Part shown: in pieces, positions 1-9,815 of the stretch
Layout: each line of letters starts with the position of its first letter
How positions within the stretch are numbered: position 1 is the stretch's first letter
Source of the DNA: Levilactobacillus hammesii DSM 16381
GTDB lineage: Bacteria > Bacillota > Bacilli > Lactobacillales > Lactobacillaceae
DNA: 64,000 bases
Assembly: GCF_001434395.1 (NCBI RefSeq)
Contig: NZ_AZFS01000045.1
Location: forward strand, 15,221-79,220
Direction: 5' to 3'
Position numbers and translations under genes: made by a program
The notes under the pieces: model-generated
Seen by the model: the letters and a program-made list of their open reading frames with translations, nothing else
Database searches by the model: none
Told to the model about the DNA's origin: nothing

Positions 1-13
1 TCAAATTGGGGGA

Positions 14-60
14 ACGGTAAGGCGGCAGTTCAAACTAATGTTGCCCATATCTCAGTATCT
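14..60. repeat. End of a probable dispersed non-coding repeat, partial copy
   Basis: The 12 bases at 14-25 recur exactly at 7624-7635. In both places GTTGCC follows after the same 14-base gap, and then a similar ATCTC-GT-AT stretch. This suggests the window opens inside the tail of a second copy of the intergenic element at about 7440-7770. No coding potential is seen before the sirtuin gene. Confidence 0.35.
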
Positions 61-123
61 TATAGGTTGCAGTTTGCAATTGGATTTAGGAAACGTCACA
101 GTGAATAAGAAAGGATGATGGGG

Positions 124-822
124 ATGGAAGCGCGCTTACAAGCGACTTTTGATCAAGCTCAGCACATTGTATTCTTAACCGGGGCCGGGGTGTCGACACC
201 GTCTGGTATTCCGGATTATCGGTCGAAAAACGGCCTGTATACAGGGCATCGGAATGCCGAATACTACCTGAGTCACAGCTGTTTAGTGCAGGAACCGGAA
301 GTCTTTTATGACTACGTGAAACAGAATCTGTACTATCCAGATGCCAAACCCAACGTCATTCACGAGAAACAAGCGGCCCTGACCCGTGAGAACCGGGCCA
401 CGGTCATTACCCAAAATATTGATAATCTGTATAACGTAGCGGATACGCGGCACTTGGTGGAATTTCATGGGAATCTGTACAAGGTGTACTGCCAAGTCTG
501 TGGCACGAAAGTAGATTGGCAGGATTACCTGAAGTCGCCGTATCATGAGGCCGATGGTGGTTGGCTGCGTCCCGATGTCGTGCTCTACGATGAGGGGCTC
601 AACACGACGAACGTTCAGCGGGCGGTCGCCGCGATGGGTCAAGCTGATTTGGTGGTCATTGTGGGCACCTCGATGCGGGTTTACCCGTTTGCCGGCCTGC
701 TCGATTATCGCAATCAGTCGGCTAAAGTGGTGGTCGTGAACCAGGAAAAATTAAATCTGGGTTTCGACTATGATATGGTTCAAGCCGATGCAACCGAATT
801 TTTCACCGCGTTGCGGGTCTGA
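124..822 (+). CDS. SIR2-family (sirtuin) NAD-dependent protein deacylase
   Basis: Sirtuins remove acyl groups from lysines and consume NAD+. The Rossmann-fold NAD motifs are visible: GAGVS (residues 20-24), GIPDYR (28-33), TQNID (96-100) and the catalytic His in FHGN (H115). Only one zinc pair is present (C123, C126); the second Cys pair of canonical sirtuins is absent. ATG also occurs at 115 and 118. The third ATG (124) is preferred because the AAGGA ribosome site at 111-114 would sit too close to the other two. The family call is firm. The acyl specificity and whether zinc is bound cannot be told. A small membrane-protein gene follows 10 bases downstream, probably in the same transcript. 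Confidence 0.88.
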   Translation: MEARLQATFDQAQHIVFLTGAGVSTPSGIPDYRSKNGLYTGHRNAEYYLSHSCLVQEPEVFYDYVKQNLYYPDAKPNVIHEKQAALTRENRATVITQNIDNLYNVADTRHLVEFHGNLYKVYCQVCGTKVDWQDYLKSPYHEADGGWLRPDVVLYDEGLNTTNVQRAVAAMGQADLVVIVGTSMRVYPFAGLLDYRNQSAKVVVVNQEKLNLGFDYDMVQADATEFFTALRV

Positions 823-832
823 GGGTGAGACG

Positions 833-1159
833 ATGAGTCATCAAGAAGTCATTGCGCAATTAAAAAAAGTCGTGCGGCGGTTACGGTGGTTAAATATCCT
901 GCAACTTCTGCCCGACACTCTGTTGGTCTACAGCATCATTCAGCTGGCATTTAGTGGTCAGCTCGTGACACTCTTTAATGCGACCTTTAATCGGCGCGAG
1001 GCCATCTTGGTGACGGTGATGTTCGCCCTGATTGATATCTGTGTGACGGGAATTCGATATAATGATCGGGTTGCTGGCAAACGGTTGATCAGTCAATTAA
1101 CGGGACAACTGACGGCGCCGGAAGTGACCTTGATTAAACGGTTTGAGAACTTGAAGTAA
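833..1159 (+). CDS. Small two-helix membrane protein, unknown function
   Basis: A 108-residue protein I do not recognise. It has a basic N-terminus (KKVVRRLRW), a hydrophobic segment at about residues 20-42, a second at about 60-78, and a charged C-terminal tail. This suggests two membrane helices forming a hairpin. The reading frame is open further upstream into the sirtuin gene, but the ATG at 833 follows a GAGGGTGAG ribosome site and begins 10 bases after the sirtuin stop. The next gene starts 11 bases downstream, so the three genes look like one operon. No function is assigned. Confidence 0.7.
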   Translation: MSHQEVIAQLKKVVRRLRWLNILQLLPDTLLVYSIIQLAFSGQLVTLFNATFNRREAILVTVMFALIDICVTGIRYNDRVAGKRLISQLTGQLTAPEVTLIKRFENLK

Positions 1160-1170
1160 GAGGTGAGAGC

Positions 1171-2019
1171 ATGATTACAATTGGGTTGACGACTTGGAAG
1201 GAACATCCCGCCTTGATTGGTGGGGAGGACCGACCGGTGACGTTAAACGAATATGCGGGTAGTTTACCCGTGGTGGAGTTGGATACACCGTTCTACGGGA
1301 TTCCCCGGCAGAGCACGGTGGCCAACTGGCAGGCGGCCGTTCCCGATGGCTTTCAGTATATTCTAAAGGCCAATCAGGTGATGACCCAACATGATCAGCG
1401 CAGTACCCCGGCAACGGATGAGGAACGGAACACGGCCTTTACGCAGTTTAAGGTTGCCGTCGCGCCTTTGGTACAGCATCACCAGTTACAGACCGTTCTC
1501 TTTCAATTCCCACCTTACTTTAATCGGACAACGGCGAACATTCAGTATTTGCGGGATGTGCGCGTTCAGATGGGCAATTTGCCGGTTGCGGTCGAGTTCC
1601 GCAGTCCCAGTTGGTTCGAAGATGCGGGGATGACGACGGATGTCATGGCGTATTTAAAATCGCTAAAGATGACGAATGTCGTGACCGACGAGCCTCACAA
1701 CCTGAACAATGGGATTCCCCAAGTTGAGACGGTGACGACGCCGGAACTAGCGATGGTGCGATTGCACGGCCGTAACACGGAAGGCTGGTTCAACCAAGGC
1801 GCCAATTGGCGTAAGACACGGACCCTTTACAAATACAGTGAGGCAGAATTGCAGGCAATTGCGGACCTGGTGCGGCGATTAGCAACCCAGGCCAAGGATG
1901 TTTGCGTGATCTTCAATAACAACTCCGGCAAGGATGCGGCCCCTAATGCCTTGCGCCTACAGGCCATTCTGGGACTGCATTGGGATAACCTGGCACCGCA
2001 GCAATTGGATCTGTTCTGA
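1171..2019 (+). CDS. DUF72 (YecE-like) family protein
   Basis: A 282-residue protein that matches the DUF72 family, a TIM-barrel-like fold of unknown biochemical role. Typical features are the N-terminal IGLTTWKEHP, the ELDTPFYGIP segment in the place of the family's E-x-N-x-T-F-Y, the central VEFRSPSW and the late VRLHGRNTEGW. It is common in lactobacilli. The ribosome site AGAGGTGAGAG precedes the ATG. It is the last gene of the short operon with the sirtuin and the small membrane protein. No catalytic assignment is made. Confidence 0.85.
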   Translation: MITIGLTTWKEHPALIGGEDRPVTLNEYAGSLPVVELDTPFYGIPRQSTVANWQAAVPDGFQYILKANQVMTQHDQRSTPATDEERNTAFTQFKVAVAPLVQHHQLQTVLFQFPPYFNRTTANIQYLRDVRVQMGNLPVAVEFRSPSWFEDAGMTTDVMAYLKSLKMTNVVTDEPHNLNNGIPQVETVTTPELAMVRLHGRNTEGWFNQGANWRKTRTLYKYSEAELQAIADLVRRLATQAKDVCVIFNNNSGKDAAPNALRLQAILGLHWDNLAPQQLDLF

Positions 2020-2027
2020 GGCAAGAG

Positions 2028-2067
2028 TGGACTATCAGGTTAAGCGCAACAAAATGCCTGATAGCCC
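2028..2067 (+). terminator. Hairpin after the DUF72 gene, possible terminator
   Basis: CTATCAGG at 2032-2039 pairs with CCTGATAG at 2057-2064, extended by flanking GG/CC. No T-run follows directly, so termination would be weak or factor-assisted. Confidence 0.4.
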
Positions 2068-2160
2068 ACGTTTCGGTACCATAATGGCAAAAAGCCGATC
2101 CTTTAGTTAGGGTTCAGCCCCTGATTGAGAAAAATAAGGTTGCGCGATTTATAGCGCTAA

Positions 2161-2205
2161 AATCCCCGGGAACCGCTATGGCTCATCCGGGGTTTATGCT
2201 ATACT
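2161..2205 (+). promoter_or_regulatory. metG promoter region with inverted repeat
   Basis: An extended -10 (TGCTATACT, core 2200-2205) lies about 70 bases before metG. It is immediately preceded by an inverted repeat, AATCCCCGG (2161-2169) and CCGGGGTTT (2187-2195), that covers the -35 region. The repeat could be an operator or the end of an upstream terminator. No T-box consensus is seen. Confidence 0.45.
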
Positions 2206-2250
2206 AGATTAGAATTTCAACTGAAAATTAACCTAAAAATAATGGAATAA

Positions 2251-4314
<2,064 letters not shown>

Positions 4315-4324
4315 GCGTTAGCGG

Positions 4325-4366
4325 AAACGTGGGCGGCGGGTCGATGAGACGCCAACCCACGTTTTC
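4325..4366 (+). terminator. metG terminator
   Basis: AAACGTGGG and CCCACGTTTT form the outer stem, with GGCG/CGCC paired inside, followed by a short T-run. Confidence 0.8.
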
Positions 4367-4437
4367 TTACCTCTAGAGTTTAGTTGCCCACAGGTAGGTC
4401 CGTATCTGGGCACGCCGGTAACTGGAAAATTGGCGAG

Positions 4438-4672
4438 TTATCCACTTAAGCACCGATTCATGTGAGCCAATGCTCAGGAGATCGGGTCACGACGGTGCAT
4501 AAATCGACACGGTCGGTGACTAAGTGCATAAGTCAGTTGATAATTTACCAAATTGTGGATGAAATTGTTCATAAGGTCTGCCATAATGGCGGTAGACAGT
4601 GAAATTTGAGGATAACTCAGGTTTTTGCTGTTGATAACGTGTTGCCGAGAATAGTTATCCACCTGTGAATAA
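4438..4672. promoter_or_regulatory. Cluster of DnaA-box-like sites between metG and tatD
   Basis: Against the DnaA-box consensus TTATNCACA, there are one-mismatch sites at 4438-4446 (+), 4554-4562 (-) and 4655-4663 (+), and a perfect site at 4664-4672 (-). The last two abut head to head and form a 22-base near-palindrome. The surrounding non-coding DNA is AT-rich and holds no gene. It could bind DnaA to regulate tatD-rnmV-ksgA or to titrate or reactivate DnaA. It does not look like a complete oriC. Confidence 0.5.
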
Positions 4673-4802
4673 CTATTTTAAGGGAACCTGTGGACTGGCG
4701 AGGATCGCGTTCATCACGAGTCAACGCGTTTCAGTTACCTTTTCCCTTTCGGCAAGGCGTCAGTATCAAATGAAGTTGTTTCACAGAAATAGGAGGATCA
4801 TG

Positions 4803-5582
4803 ATGAAAATCTTTGATTCACACACCCATTTAAATAGCGAAGAATTTATTAAAGAAGTCCCCCGGTACCTCAAGCAGGCCGCGGATCTGGGCGTGGTTAA
4901 GATGGTCAATATCGGCTCCAACACGCAGTTGAATGCCGACGCAATCAAGTTAGCCCACCAGTATCCACAGTTGTATGCGGCCGTGGGTTGGCACCCGGAG
5001 GACTCTAAAAATTACGATGCCGCCGCTGAAAAGGTCATGGAGGAACAATTGGCCGATGAGCGCGTGGTGGCCCTGGGTGAGATTGGCTTGGATTACCATT
5101 GGGACAGTTCGCCACAGGACGTTCAACGCAAGGTGTTTGCCCGTCAGGTGGCGATTGCTAAGGAAGTGGGCAAACCGGTCGCTATTCACAATCGGGATGC
5201 CTTTGAAGATACCTACCGGATTTTAAAGGAAGGCGGGATCGAGGAGATTGGCGGCGTGATGCACAGTTTCAATGGTGATCCCGAATGGCTCAAGAAGTTC
5301 TTGGATCTCGGCATGCACATCTCATACTCAGGGGTGGCTAGCTTCAAGAACGCCCATGAAGTGCACGATTCCGTCCGGGCAACGCCACTGGACGTCATGA
5401 TGGTGGAGACGGATGCACCTTATCTATCGCCGGAACCGCACCGGGGCGAACAAAATGAACCAGGCTTCACCCGCTACACGGTCGAGGCCATCGCTAAGGA
5501 ACGCGACACGACACCAGAAGAGATCGCGGCCGCAACTTACCACAACGCAGAGGAGTTTTATCACATCAATGAAAAAGATTAA
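4803..5582 (+). CDS. tatD: TatD-family metal-dependent hydrolase (DNase)
   Basis: TatD proteins are metal-dependent TIM-barrel hydrolases with nuclease activity in studied members. The 259-residue protein starts MKIFDSHTH, with the metal-binding HTH at 7-9. It contains the conserved GEIGLDYHW, an IHNRDA segment and the late ETDAPYLSPEPHRG, all family hallmarks. The frame is open further upstream, but AGGAGG at 4791-4796 selects the ATG at 4803 (4800 is also possible). Its 3' end overlaps rnmV by 14 bases, so the two are translationally linked. The DnaA-box cluster lies directly upstream. Confidence 0.93.
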   Translation: MKIFDSHTHLNSEEFIKEVPRYLKQAADLGVVKMVNIGSNTQLNADAIKLAHQYPQLYAAVGWHPEDSKNYDAAAEKVMEEQLADERVVALGEIGLDYHWDSSPQDVQRKVFARQVAIAKEVGKPVAIHNRDAFEDTYRILKEGGIEEIGGVMHSFNGDPEWLKKFLDLGMHISYSGVASFKNAHEVHDSVRATPLDVMMVETDAPYLSPEPHRGEQNEPGFTRYTVEAIAKERDTTPEEIAAATYHNAEEFYHINEKD

Positions 5583-6138
5583 AGAAGTTCTCGTGGTGGA
5601 GGGCAAAGACGATACCAAGTCTATCAACCGCGCAGTAAACGCCGATACCATTGAGACACGGGGGTCCGCTATCGATGAGGACACGTTAGCCCTGATTGAA
5701 AAATTGGCCGACCAACGCGGCGTGATTATTTTTACCGATCCCGATTTTTCTGGGGAAAAGATTCGTAAGATCGTGGCCGAGGCCGTGCCCAATGCCAAGC
5801 ATGCTTTTTTGCCTAAGGCAGAGGGACGGCCGGACAAGGCGGGTGGTTCCTTGGGTGTGGAACACGCCAGTCCAGAAGCCATTCGGGCAGCACTCAGTCA
5901 CGTGTATACGGAAACCACGGCGGCACCAACCCTGATCACCCATGAAGACTTGATGGTGGCGGGCTTGATCGGTGGTCCCGGAGCCAAGGAACGACGCGAG
6001 CAGCTCGGTGAGTTACTACAGATTGGCTACGTGAACGGGAAACAGTTAGAGAAACGCCTGCGGATGTTTAGCATCCAACCCGCTGACTTTGCGGCGGCTT
6101 TGCAACAGATTCGTCAAAAGGAGGATTTCCATGAATAA
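5569..6138 (+). CDS. rnmV: Ribonuclease M5 (5S rRNA maturase)
   Basis: RNase M5 trims precursor 5S rRNA in low-GC Gram-positives. The 189-residue protein opens with a Toprim domain, with VVEGKDD (catalytic E11) and the FTDPDFSG acidic pair (D57, D59), followed by the usual GGSLGVEH and GGPGAKERR segments. The ATG lies inside the end of tatD and is preceded by GAGGAG. The longer open frame upstream is only overlap with tatD. It overlaps ksgA by 8 bases, which is the standard coupled arrangement. Confidence 0.93.
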   Translation: MKKIKEVLVVEGKDDTKSINRAVNADTIETRGSAIDEDTLALIEKLADQRGVIIFTDPDFSGEKIRKIVAEAVPNAKHAFLPKAEGRPDKAGGSLGVEHASPEAIRAALSHVYTETTAAPTLITHEDLMVAGLIGGPGAKERREQLGELLQIGYVNGKQLEKRLRMFSIQPADFAAALQQIRQKEDFHE

Positions 6139-7021
6139 TAGCGTACCCGAAATTGGTTCACCAGCAAGAACAAAGGCCATCCTGACTCGGTACAAATTGG
6201 TGGCAAAGAAGAGCTTGGGCCAAAACTTCCTCTCGGATCTCAACATTCTGCGGAACATTGTGGCCGCAGGGGATGTTACCGAAAACGATAACGTCATTGA
6301 GATTGGCCCCGGGATTGGGGCGTTGACGGAACAGATTGCGAAGCGCGCACGTAAGGTCGTGGCCTTTGAAATTGACGAGAACCTGTTGCCCGTTCTGGAA
6401 GAAACTCTGATGGATTACGACAACGTCAAGGTGATCAACGAAGATATCCTGAAGGCTAATCTGCCGGCCGTCATCAAGGATGAATTCGAGCCGGGACATC
6501 CCGTCAAAATCGTGGCCAACCTGCCTTATTACATTACAACGCCAATTCTAATGGGCGTTCTTCAGAGTGGCATTGCCTTTGATAAGATCGTGGTGATGAT
6601 GCAAAACGAGGTGGCCGATCGGCTGGTAGCGGCACCGGGCTCCAAGGCTTACGGGTCATTGTCCGTGGTCATGCAGTACCGTGCCCACGTTGAGGTGGCG
6701 TTTGAAGTGCCACGAACGGCCTTTATTCCACAGCCGAACGTTGACTCGGCCATCATTCGCCTGACGCCACGGGAACCCTTACCGGTCAAACCGTACGAAG
6801 ATCAAGCACTCTTCAAGTTCGTTAAGGGTTGCTTTGCGCATCGGCGGAAGACGTTGTGGAACAATCTGCAGGGGATCTTTGGGAAGCAACCCGAGGTTCG
6901 TGAACGGATTGAAACGGTCCTAAACGACGTGGAAATTTCGCGTCAACTACGGCCAGAACGCTTAACCTTAATAAATTTCATCGAATTAACCAACGCTTTT
7001 CACAATGAAGGACTTATGTAA
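6131..7021 (+). CDS. ksgA: 16S rRNA dimethyladenosine transferase KsgA/RsmA
   Basis: This enzyme dimethylates two adjacent adenines near the 3' end of 16S rRNA with S-adenosylmethionine, late in 30S assembly. The 296-residue protein shows KKSLGQNFL (26-34), the SAM motif EIGPGIG (57-63) and the catalytic NLPYYITTP. The start at 6131 follows AAGGAGG and overlaps the end of rnmV. No hairpin is evident directly after the stop; the veg promoter begins within 25 bases. Confidence 0.97.
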   Translation: MNNSVPEIGSPARTKAILTRYKLVAKKSLGQNFLSDLNILRNIVAAGDVTENDNVIEIGPGIGALTEQIAKRARKVVAFEIDENLLPVLEETLMDYDNVKVINEDILKANLPAVIKDEFEPGHPVKIVANLPYYITTPILMGVLQSGIAFDKIVVMMQNEVADRLVAAPGSKAYGSLSVVMQYRAHVEVAFEVPRTAFIPQPNVDSAIIRLTPREPLPVKPYEDQALFKFVKGCFAHRRKTLWNNLQGIFGKQPEVRERIETVLNDVEISRQLRPERLTLINFIELTNAFHNEGLM

Positions 7022-7041
7022 CCCTTTTCAATTGCGGATTC

Positions 7042-7107
7042 TTGCGGATTGTGGGCTAGTGTGGTATAATTTGCGTTTTTTGTGAAACCATGGTATCATG
7101 TTTCACA
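7042..7107 (+). promoter_or_regulatory. veg promoter and leader inverted repeat
   Basis: TTGCGG (7042-7047), a 17-base spacer and a perfect TATAAT (7065-7070) form a strong sigma-A promoter. In the leader, TGTGAAAC (7081-7088) and GTTTCACA (7100-7107) form a perfect 8-base inverted repeat ending just before the ribosome site. This could be an operator or a leader hairpin. Confidence 0.75.
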
Positions 7108-7119
7108 GAGGTGAAGTGC

Positions 7120-7356
7120 ATGCCAACAAGTTTAGCGAACATTAAGAACAAACTGGACGATCGCATTGGCGAAAAGTTAATGGTGATCGCACAGGCCGGG
7201 CGTAAGAAAACGACAGAGCGGCATGGAATTCTTCGGGAAACCTACCCAGCTGTTTTCGTTGTGGATTTAGACCAGGACGAAAATTCGTTTGAACGGGTTT
7301 CATACAGCTATACCGATATCTTAACGAAAAACATCGAAGTTGACTTTGATGAATAA
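7120..7356 (+). CDS. veg: Veg family protein
   Basis: A 78-residue protein of the Veg family, which in Bacillus is very highly expressed and has been linked to biofilm regulation. Family features are the start MPTSLANIKNKLD, GRKKTTERHGIL and the FERVSYSYTDIL stretch near the C-terminus. The frame opens 30 bases earlier, but AGAGGTG at 7107-7113 selects the ATG at 7120. The position between ksgA and ispE matches Bacillus. It has its own strong promoter and terminator. Confidence 0.92.
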   Translation: MPTSLANIKNKLDDRIGEKLMVIAQAGRKKTTERHGILRETYPAVFVVDLDQDENSFERVSYSYTDILTKNIEVDFDE

Positions 7357-7362
7357 ATAATT

Positions 7363-7382
7363 GGGCCTATGAGGCCTTTTTA
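7363..7382 (+). terminator. veg terminator
   Basis: A short GGCC hairpin with a five-base loop is followed by five Ts. Confidence 0.65.
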
Positions 7383-7439
7383 TTTTGGCCAAAATTAGGC
7401 AACATGGACAAGGGTTCTGAACACTAAATTAGTTGTGTA

Positions 7440-7770
7440 AAGTCACCTGCGGCTGCCAAAAATTCCGGCTGCTGTGGGGACCGCCTGCGGCCTGAGAAGC
7501 GGTCCTCCGGCTCGGTTTGAAGCCTGGAAGCACACCGGTCTCCAAACACGTCCCACGGTGTAAGCCGAAATCATCGGCTAACACCGTTGTCACGGCTGCC
7601 TACATCTTTGGCCTCCTCCGGTTACGGTAAGGCGGTATTTATCCACAACGTTGCCTATCTCTGTGTTATCGCCATAAGCATTTTCATGCTTTTCCCCCTT
7701 AGCTAGAGGATACTTAAAGGTTCCCCGTCACCGCCGGATGAAGATTTGGCGTGTGTTTGGAGAACCCTTT
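7440..7770. repeat. Structured non-coding element between veg and ispE
   Basis: This roughly 330-base stretch has no credible ORF but is rich in pairing segments. GACCGC/GCGGTC pair around 7480-7506. A long perfect stem at about 7555-7588 pairs ACGGTGTNAGCCGA with its complement. The segment TCTCCAAACACG near 7540 is nearly complementary to CGTGTGTTTGGAGA near 7752. A sub-segment (7624-7668) resembles the first 60 bases of the window, which suggests a dispersed repeat. It could be a mobile-element remnant, a small RNA or a chromosomal repeat; I cannot choose between them. Confidence 0.45.
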
Positions 7771-7791
7771 TTATTTTCGCCACAACCATAG

Positions 7792-7797
7792 TATAAT
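7792..7797 (+). promoter_or_regulatory. ispE -10 element
   Basis: A perfect TATAAT lies 60 bases before ispE. Its -35 region is weak and T-rich. Confidence 0.5.
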
Positions 7798-7857
7798 AGG
7801 CTTAATCAGATTCACGAGAACGGTAGGCGGTGGCCTATCTGGAATTAAGGTGAGCTC

Positions 7858-8712
7858 ATGCAACTGATTGAAAAGGCGCCTGCCAAGATAAACCTCGGGC
7901 TCGACACGCCGTACCACCATCAGGATGGCGCGGAGGAGTGGAACATGGTCATGACGTCCGTGGACTTGGCGGACTATGTTGAGATTCAAACGTTAACCAA
8001 GCATAAACGCATCCGGGTGGCTTCGGACAGCGGCTTTTTACCGAACGATCAGCGAAACTTAGCCTATCAGGCGGCCCATTTACTGCAAACCCAGTTTAAT
8101 GTGGGCGAGGGCGTTAATATTCGCATTAAAAAGAATATTCCGGTGGCGGCCGGCCTTGGTGGCGGTTCGTCCGATGCGGCAGCCGTTTTACGGGGGCTCA
8201 ATCAATTGTGGCAACTGGGGTTAAGTTGGCAGGAATTGGCCGAATTGGGGCTGCAAATTGACTCGGACGTGCCGTACTGTGTCTACGGGCGAACGGCCCA
8301 CGTTCGCGGCCGGGGCGAGCGGATTACGCCGTTATCTAAGCTACCAGCCGCATGGGTGGTGCTGGCCAAACCCAAGGTGAGCGTCTCGACCCCCAGCATC
8401 CTACAACAGATTCGGTATGATGATTTGGATCATCCCGACATCGACGCCCTACTGCGCGCGGTTCGCGATCAAAACATTACGGAGATGTGTGCGGTGATGG
8501 GCAACGTGCTGGAGCCGTTGACGGCGCATCGCTATCCGGAGATTACCCAGTTGAAACAACAGATGATGAAGTTTGGTGCCGATGCCGCGCAGATGAGTGG
8601 CACGGGGCCAACGGTCTTTGGTCTGTGTAGCAAACAATCCCGTGCTCAACGCGTCTTTAATGGCATGAAGGGGTTCTGCCGTGAGGTCTATTTGGTACGG
8701 CCGTTGCCTTAA
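7858..8712 (+). CDS. ispE: IspE-family GHMP kinase (CDP-methylerythritol kinase)
   Basis: IspE phosphorylates 4-diphosphocytidyl-2-C-methylerythritol in the MEP isoprenoid pathway. The 284-residue protein has PAKINLG (8-14), the ATP loop GLGGGSSDAA (99-108) and the C-terminal SGTGPTVFG, all canonical. Lactobacilli usually make isoprenoids by the mevalonate pathway, so the substrate here may differ; no other MEP gene is in the window. AAGGTGAG precedes the ATG. The position after veg and upstream of purR is ancestral for Firmicutes. Confidence 0.9.
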   Translation: MQLIEKAPAKINLGLDTPYHHQDGAEEWNMVMTSVDLADYVEIQTLTKHKRIRVASDSGFLPNDQRNLAYQAAHLLQTQFNVGEGVNIRIKKNIPVAAGLGGGSSDAAAVLRGLNQLWQLGLSWQELAELGLQIDSDVPYCVYGRTAHVRGRGERITPLSKLPAAWVVLAKPKVSVSTPSILQQIRYDDLDHPDIDALLRAVRDQNITEMCAVMGNVLEPLTAHRYPEITQLKQQMMKFGADAAQMSGTGPTVFGLCSKQSRAQRVFNGMKGFCREVYLVRPLP

Positions 8713-8737
8713 GGATTCGAAGAGGGGCGCATTGATA

Positions 8738-9322
8738 ATGACCACAGCTAGTGAAATTTTTCAGGCAATTCAAGATGATCCTCAGAATCAGGCGTTTACG
8801 CAGCAGGGCATTCAGCCGCTGTATCACGTCGATGCCAATGCGGAAATCTTACTCGTTAGTCAGGCCCCCAGTCGTCGTGCGCAGGCGGCCATGACCTTTT
8901 GGGATGATGCCAGTGGCGATCGGTTGCGCGATTGGATGGGTGTGACCAAGGATCAATTTTATAATTCCGGCAAGTTGGCGGTCCTGCCGCTCGATTTTTA
9001 CTACCCCGGGAAGCACGCTCACGGTGGGGATTTGCCCCCGCGGCCGGGATTCGCGGCTAAATGGCATGAACCACTGTTGGCACTGATGCCCAAGATTAAG
9101 CTGACACTGCTGATTGGCCAGTATGCACAGAAGGCCTATTTGCCCACGCGAGAAAAGACGCTGACGGCCACGGTGGCCCACTATCAGGACTACCTGCCCG
9201 CGTATTTTCCACTGGTTCATCCATCACCCTTGAACTATGGGTGGTTGCATCAACACCCGTGGTTCTTAGACAATGTGGTACCGGACTTGCAGGCACGGGT
9301 TAAGCCCATTATGACTATTTAA
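8738..9322 (+). CDS. Uracil-DNA glycosylase superfamily protein
   Basis: A 194-residue protein with the UDG-superfamily layout. The N-terminal LLVSQAPSRRA stands where the water-activating motif lies, a central LTLLIGQYAQK follows, and the C-terminal VHPSPLN matches the DNA-intercalating HPSP motif of UDGs. The GQDPY motif of family 1 is absent, so it belongs to a divergent branch and its base specificity is unknown. The open frame extends upstream, but GAGGGGCG at about 8721 selects the ATG at 8738. It lies 25 bases after ispE and is probably cotranscribed. A terminator follows. Confidence 0.78.
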   Translation: MTTASEIFQAIQDDPQNQAFTQQGIQPLYHVDANAEILLVSQAPSRRAQAAMTFWDDASGDRLRDWMGVTKDQFYNSGKLAVLPLDFYYPGKHAHGGDLPPRPGFAAKWHEPLLALMPKIKLTLLIGQYAQKAYLPTREKTLTATVAHYQDYLPAYFPLVHPSPLNYGWLHQHPWFLDNVVPDLQARVKPIMTI

Positions 9323-9325
9323 ATT

Positions 9326-9368
9326 AAAGGGTGTCAGGTCGCGGAAACGTTGATCTGGCGCCCTTTTT
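9326..9368 (+). terminator. Terminator after the UDG-like gene
   Basis: AAAGGGTGTCAG pairs with CTGGCGCCCTTT (two G-U pairs), followed by a T-run. Confidence 0.8.
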
Positions 9369-9446
9369 AGTATAACCAAATTTGTAAGACGTTTGGCTGG
9401 TACTGGCTGCTTAAAACCGGCATGATAGCTAGGTGAGGTGAAAGCA

Positions 9447-9587
9447 GTGGAGAAAGTTTTGAGACCAGTTGACCCCCGTTTAGTGGCGGAAGTACGGTCA
9501 GCTTTGAAGGGGCCCATGACGCAAGCGGAGTTGATCCGGCTGTTGTATGGAAAGAAATCGGTGTCAACGTTGGGGAAGAAAGATTAG
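9447..9587 (+). CDS. Small ORF of 46 codons, unknown
   Basis: A GTG-initiated frame of 46 codons ends with TAG at 9587. AGGTGAG at 9431-9437 is well spaced as a ribosome site; an in-frame GTG at 9438 is the alternative. The peptide (start MEKVLRPVDPR, centre MTQAELIRLLYG, end TLGKKD) looks like a small helical domain, with a segment that could be half of a helix-turn-helix. It sits alone between a terminator and the hydrolase promoter region. I do not recognise it. Confidence 0.4.
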   Translation: MEKVLRPVDPRLVAEVRSALKGPMTQAELIRLLYGKKSVSTLGKKD

Positions 9588-9649
9588 AGATGTGCCCCCC
9601 GGTAAGTGCAGCAAAATAGTGAAAAGACTATAAAGTTGAAGGAAAAAGT

Positions 9650-9663
9650 GGAAAACGCTCTCA
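9650..9663. promoter_or_regulatory. cre-like CcpA site upstream of the hydrolase
   Basis: The 14 bases match the catabolite-responsive element TGWNANCGNTNWCA at every constrained position except the first. The site lies about 150 bases before the alpha/beta hydrolase gene, so carbon-source control is possible. Confidence 0.4.
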
Positions 9664-9815
9664 TTTTTAGCTAGAGTAGAGGTAATCAGGCTAAATCATA
9701 GAAAATTGTGCGGTTGGGCACGGGGAAGCTGTCAGCCAATGGGTGACGGCTAGGTGACCATGTTTAGAAAGCAACCACACAGCGACCGAAATAATCTAGA
9801 AATGAGGGAATAACG

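Noticed and set aside
4438-4672. Chromosomal origin oriC
   Set aside because: DnaA-like boxes are present, but there is no dnaA or dnaN nearby and no clear AT-rich unwinding element with the usual arrangement.
5424-5882. 152-codon ORF antisense to tatD and rnmV
   Set aside because: Opposite two solid genes, no promoter or ribosome site.
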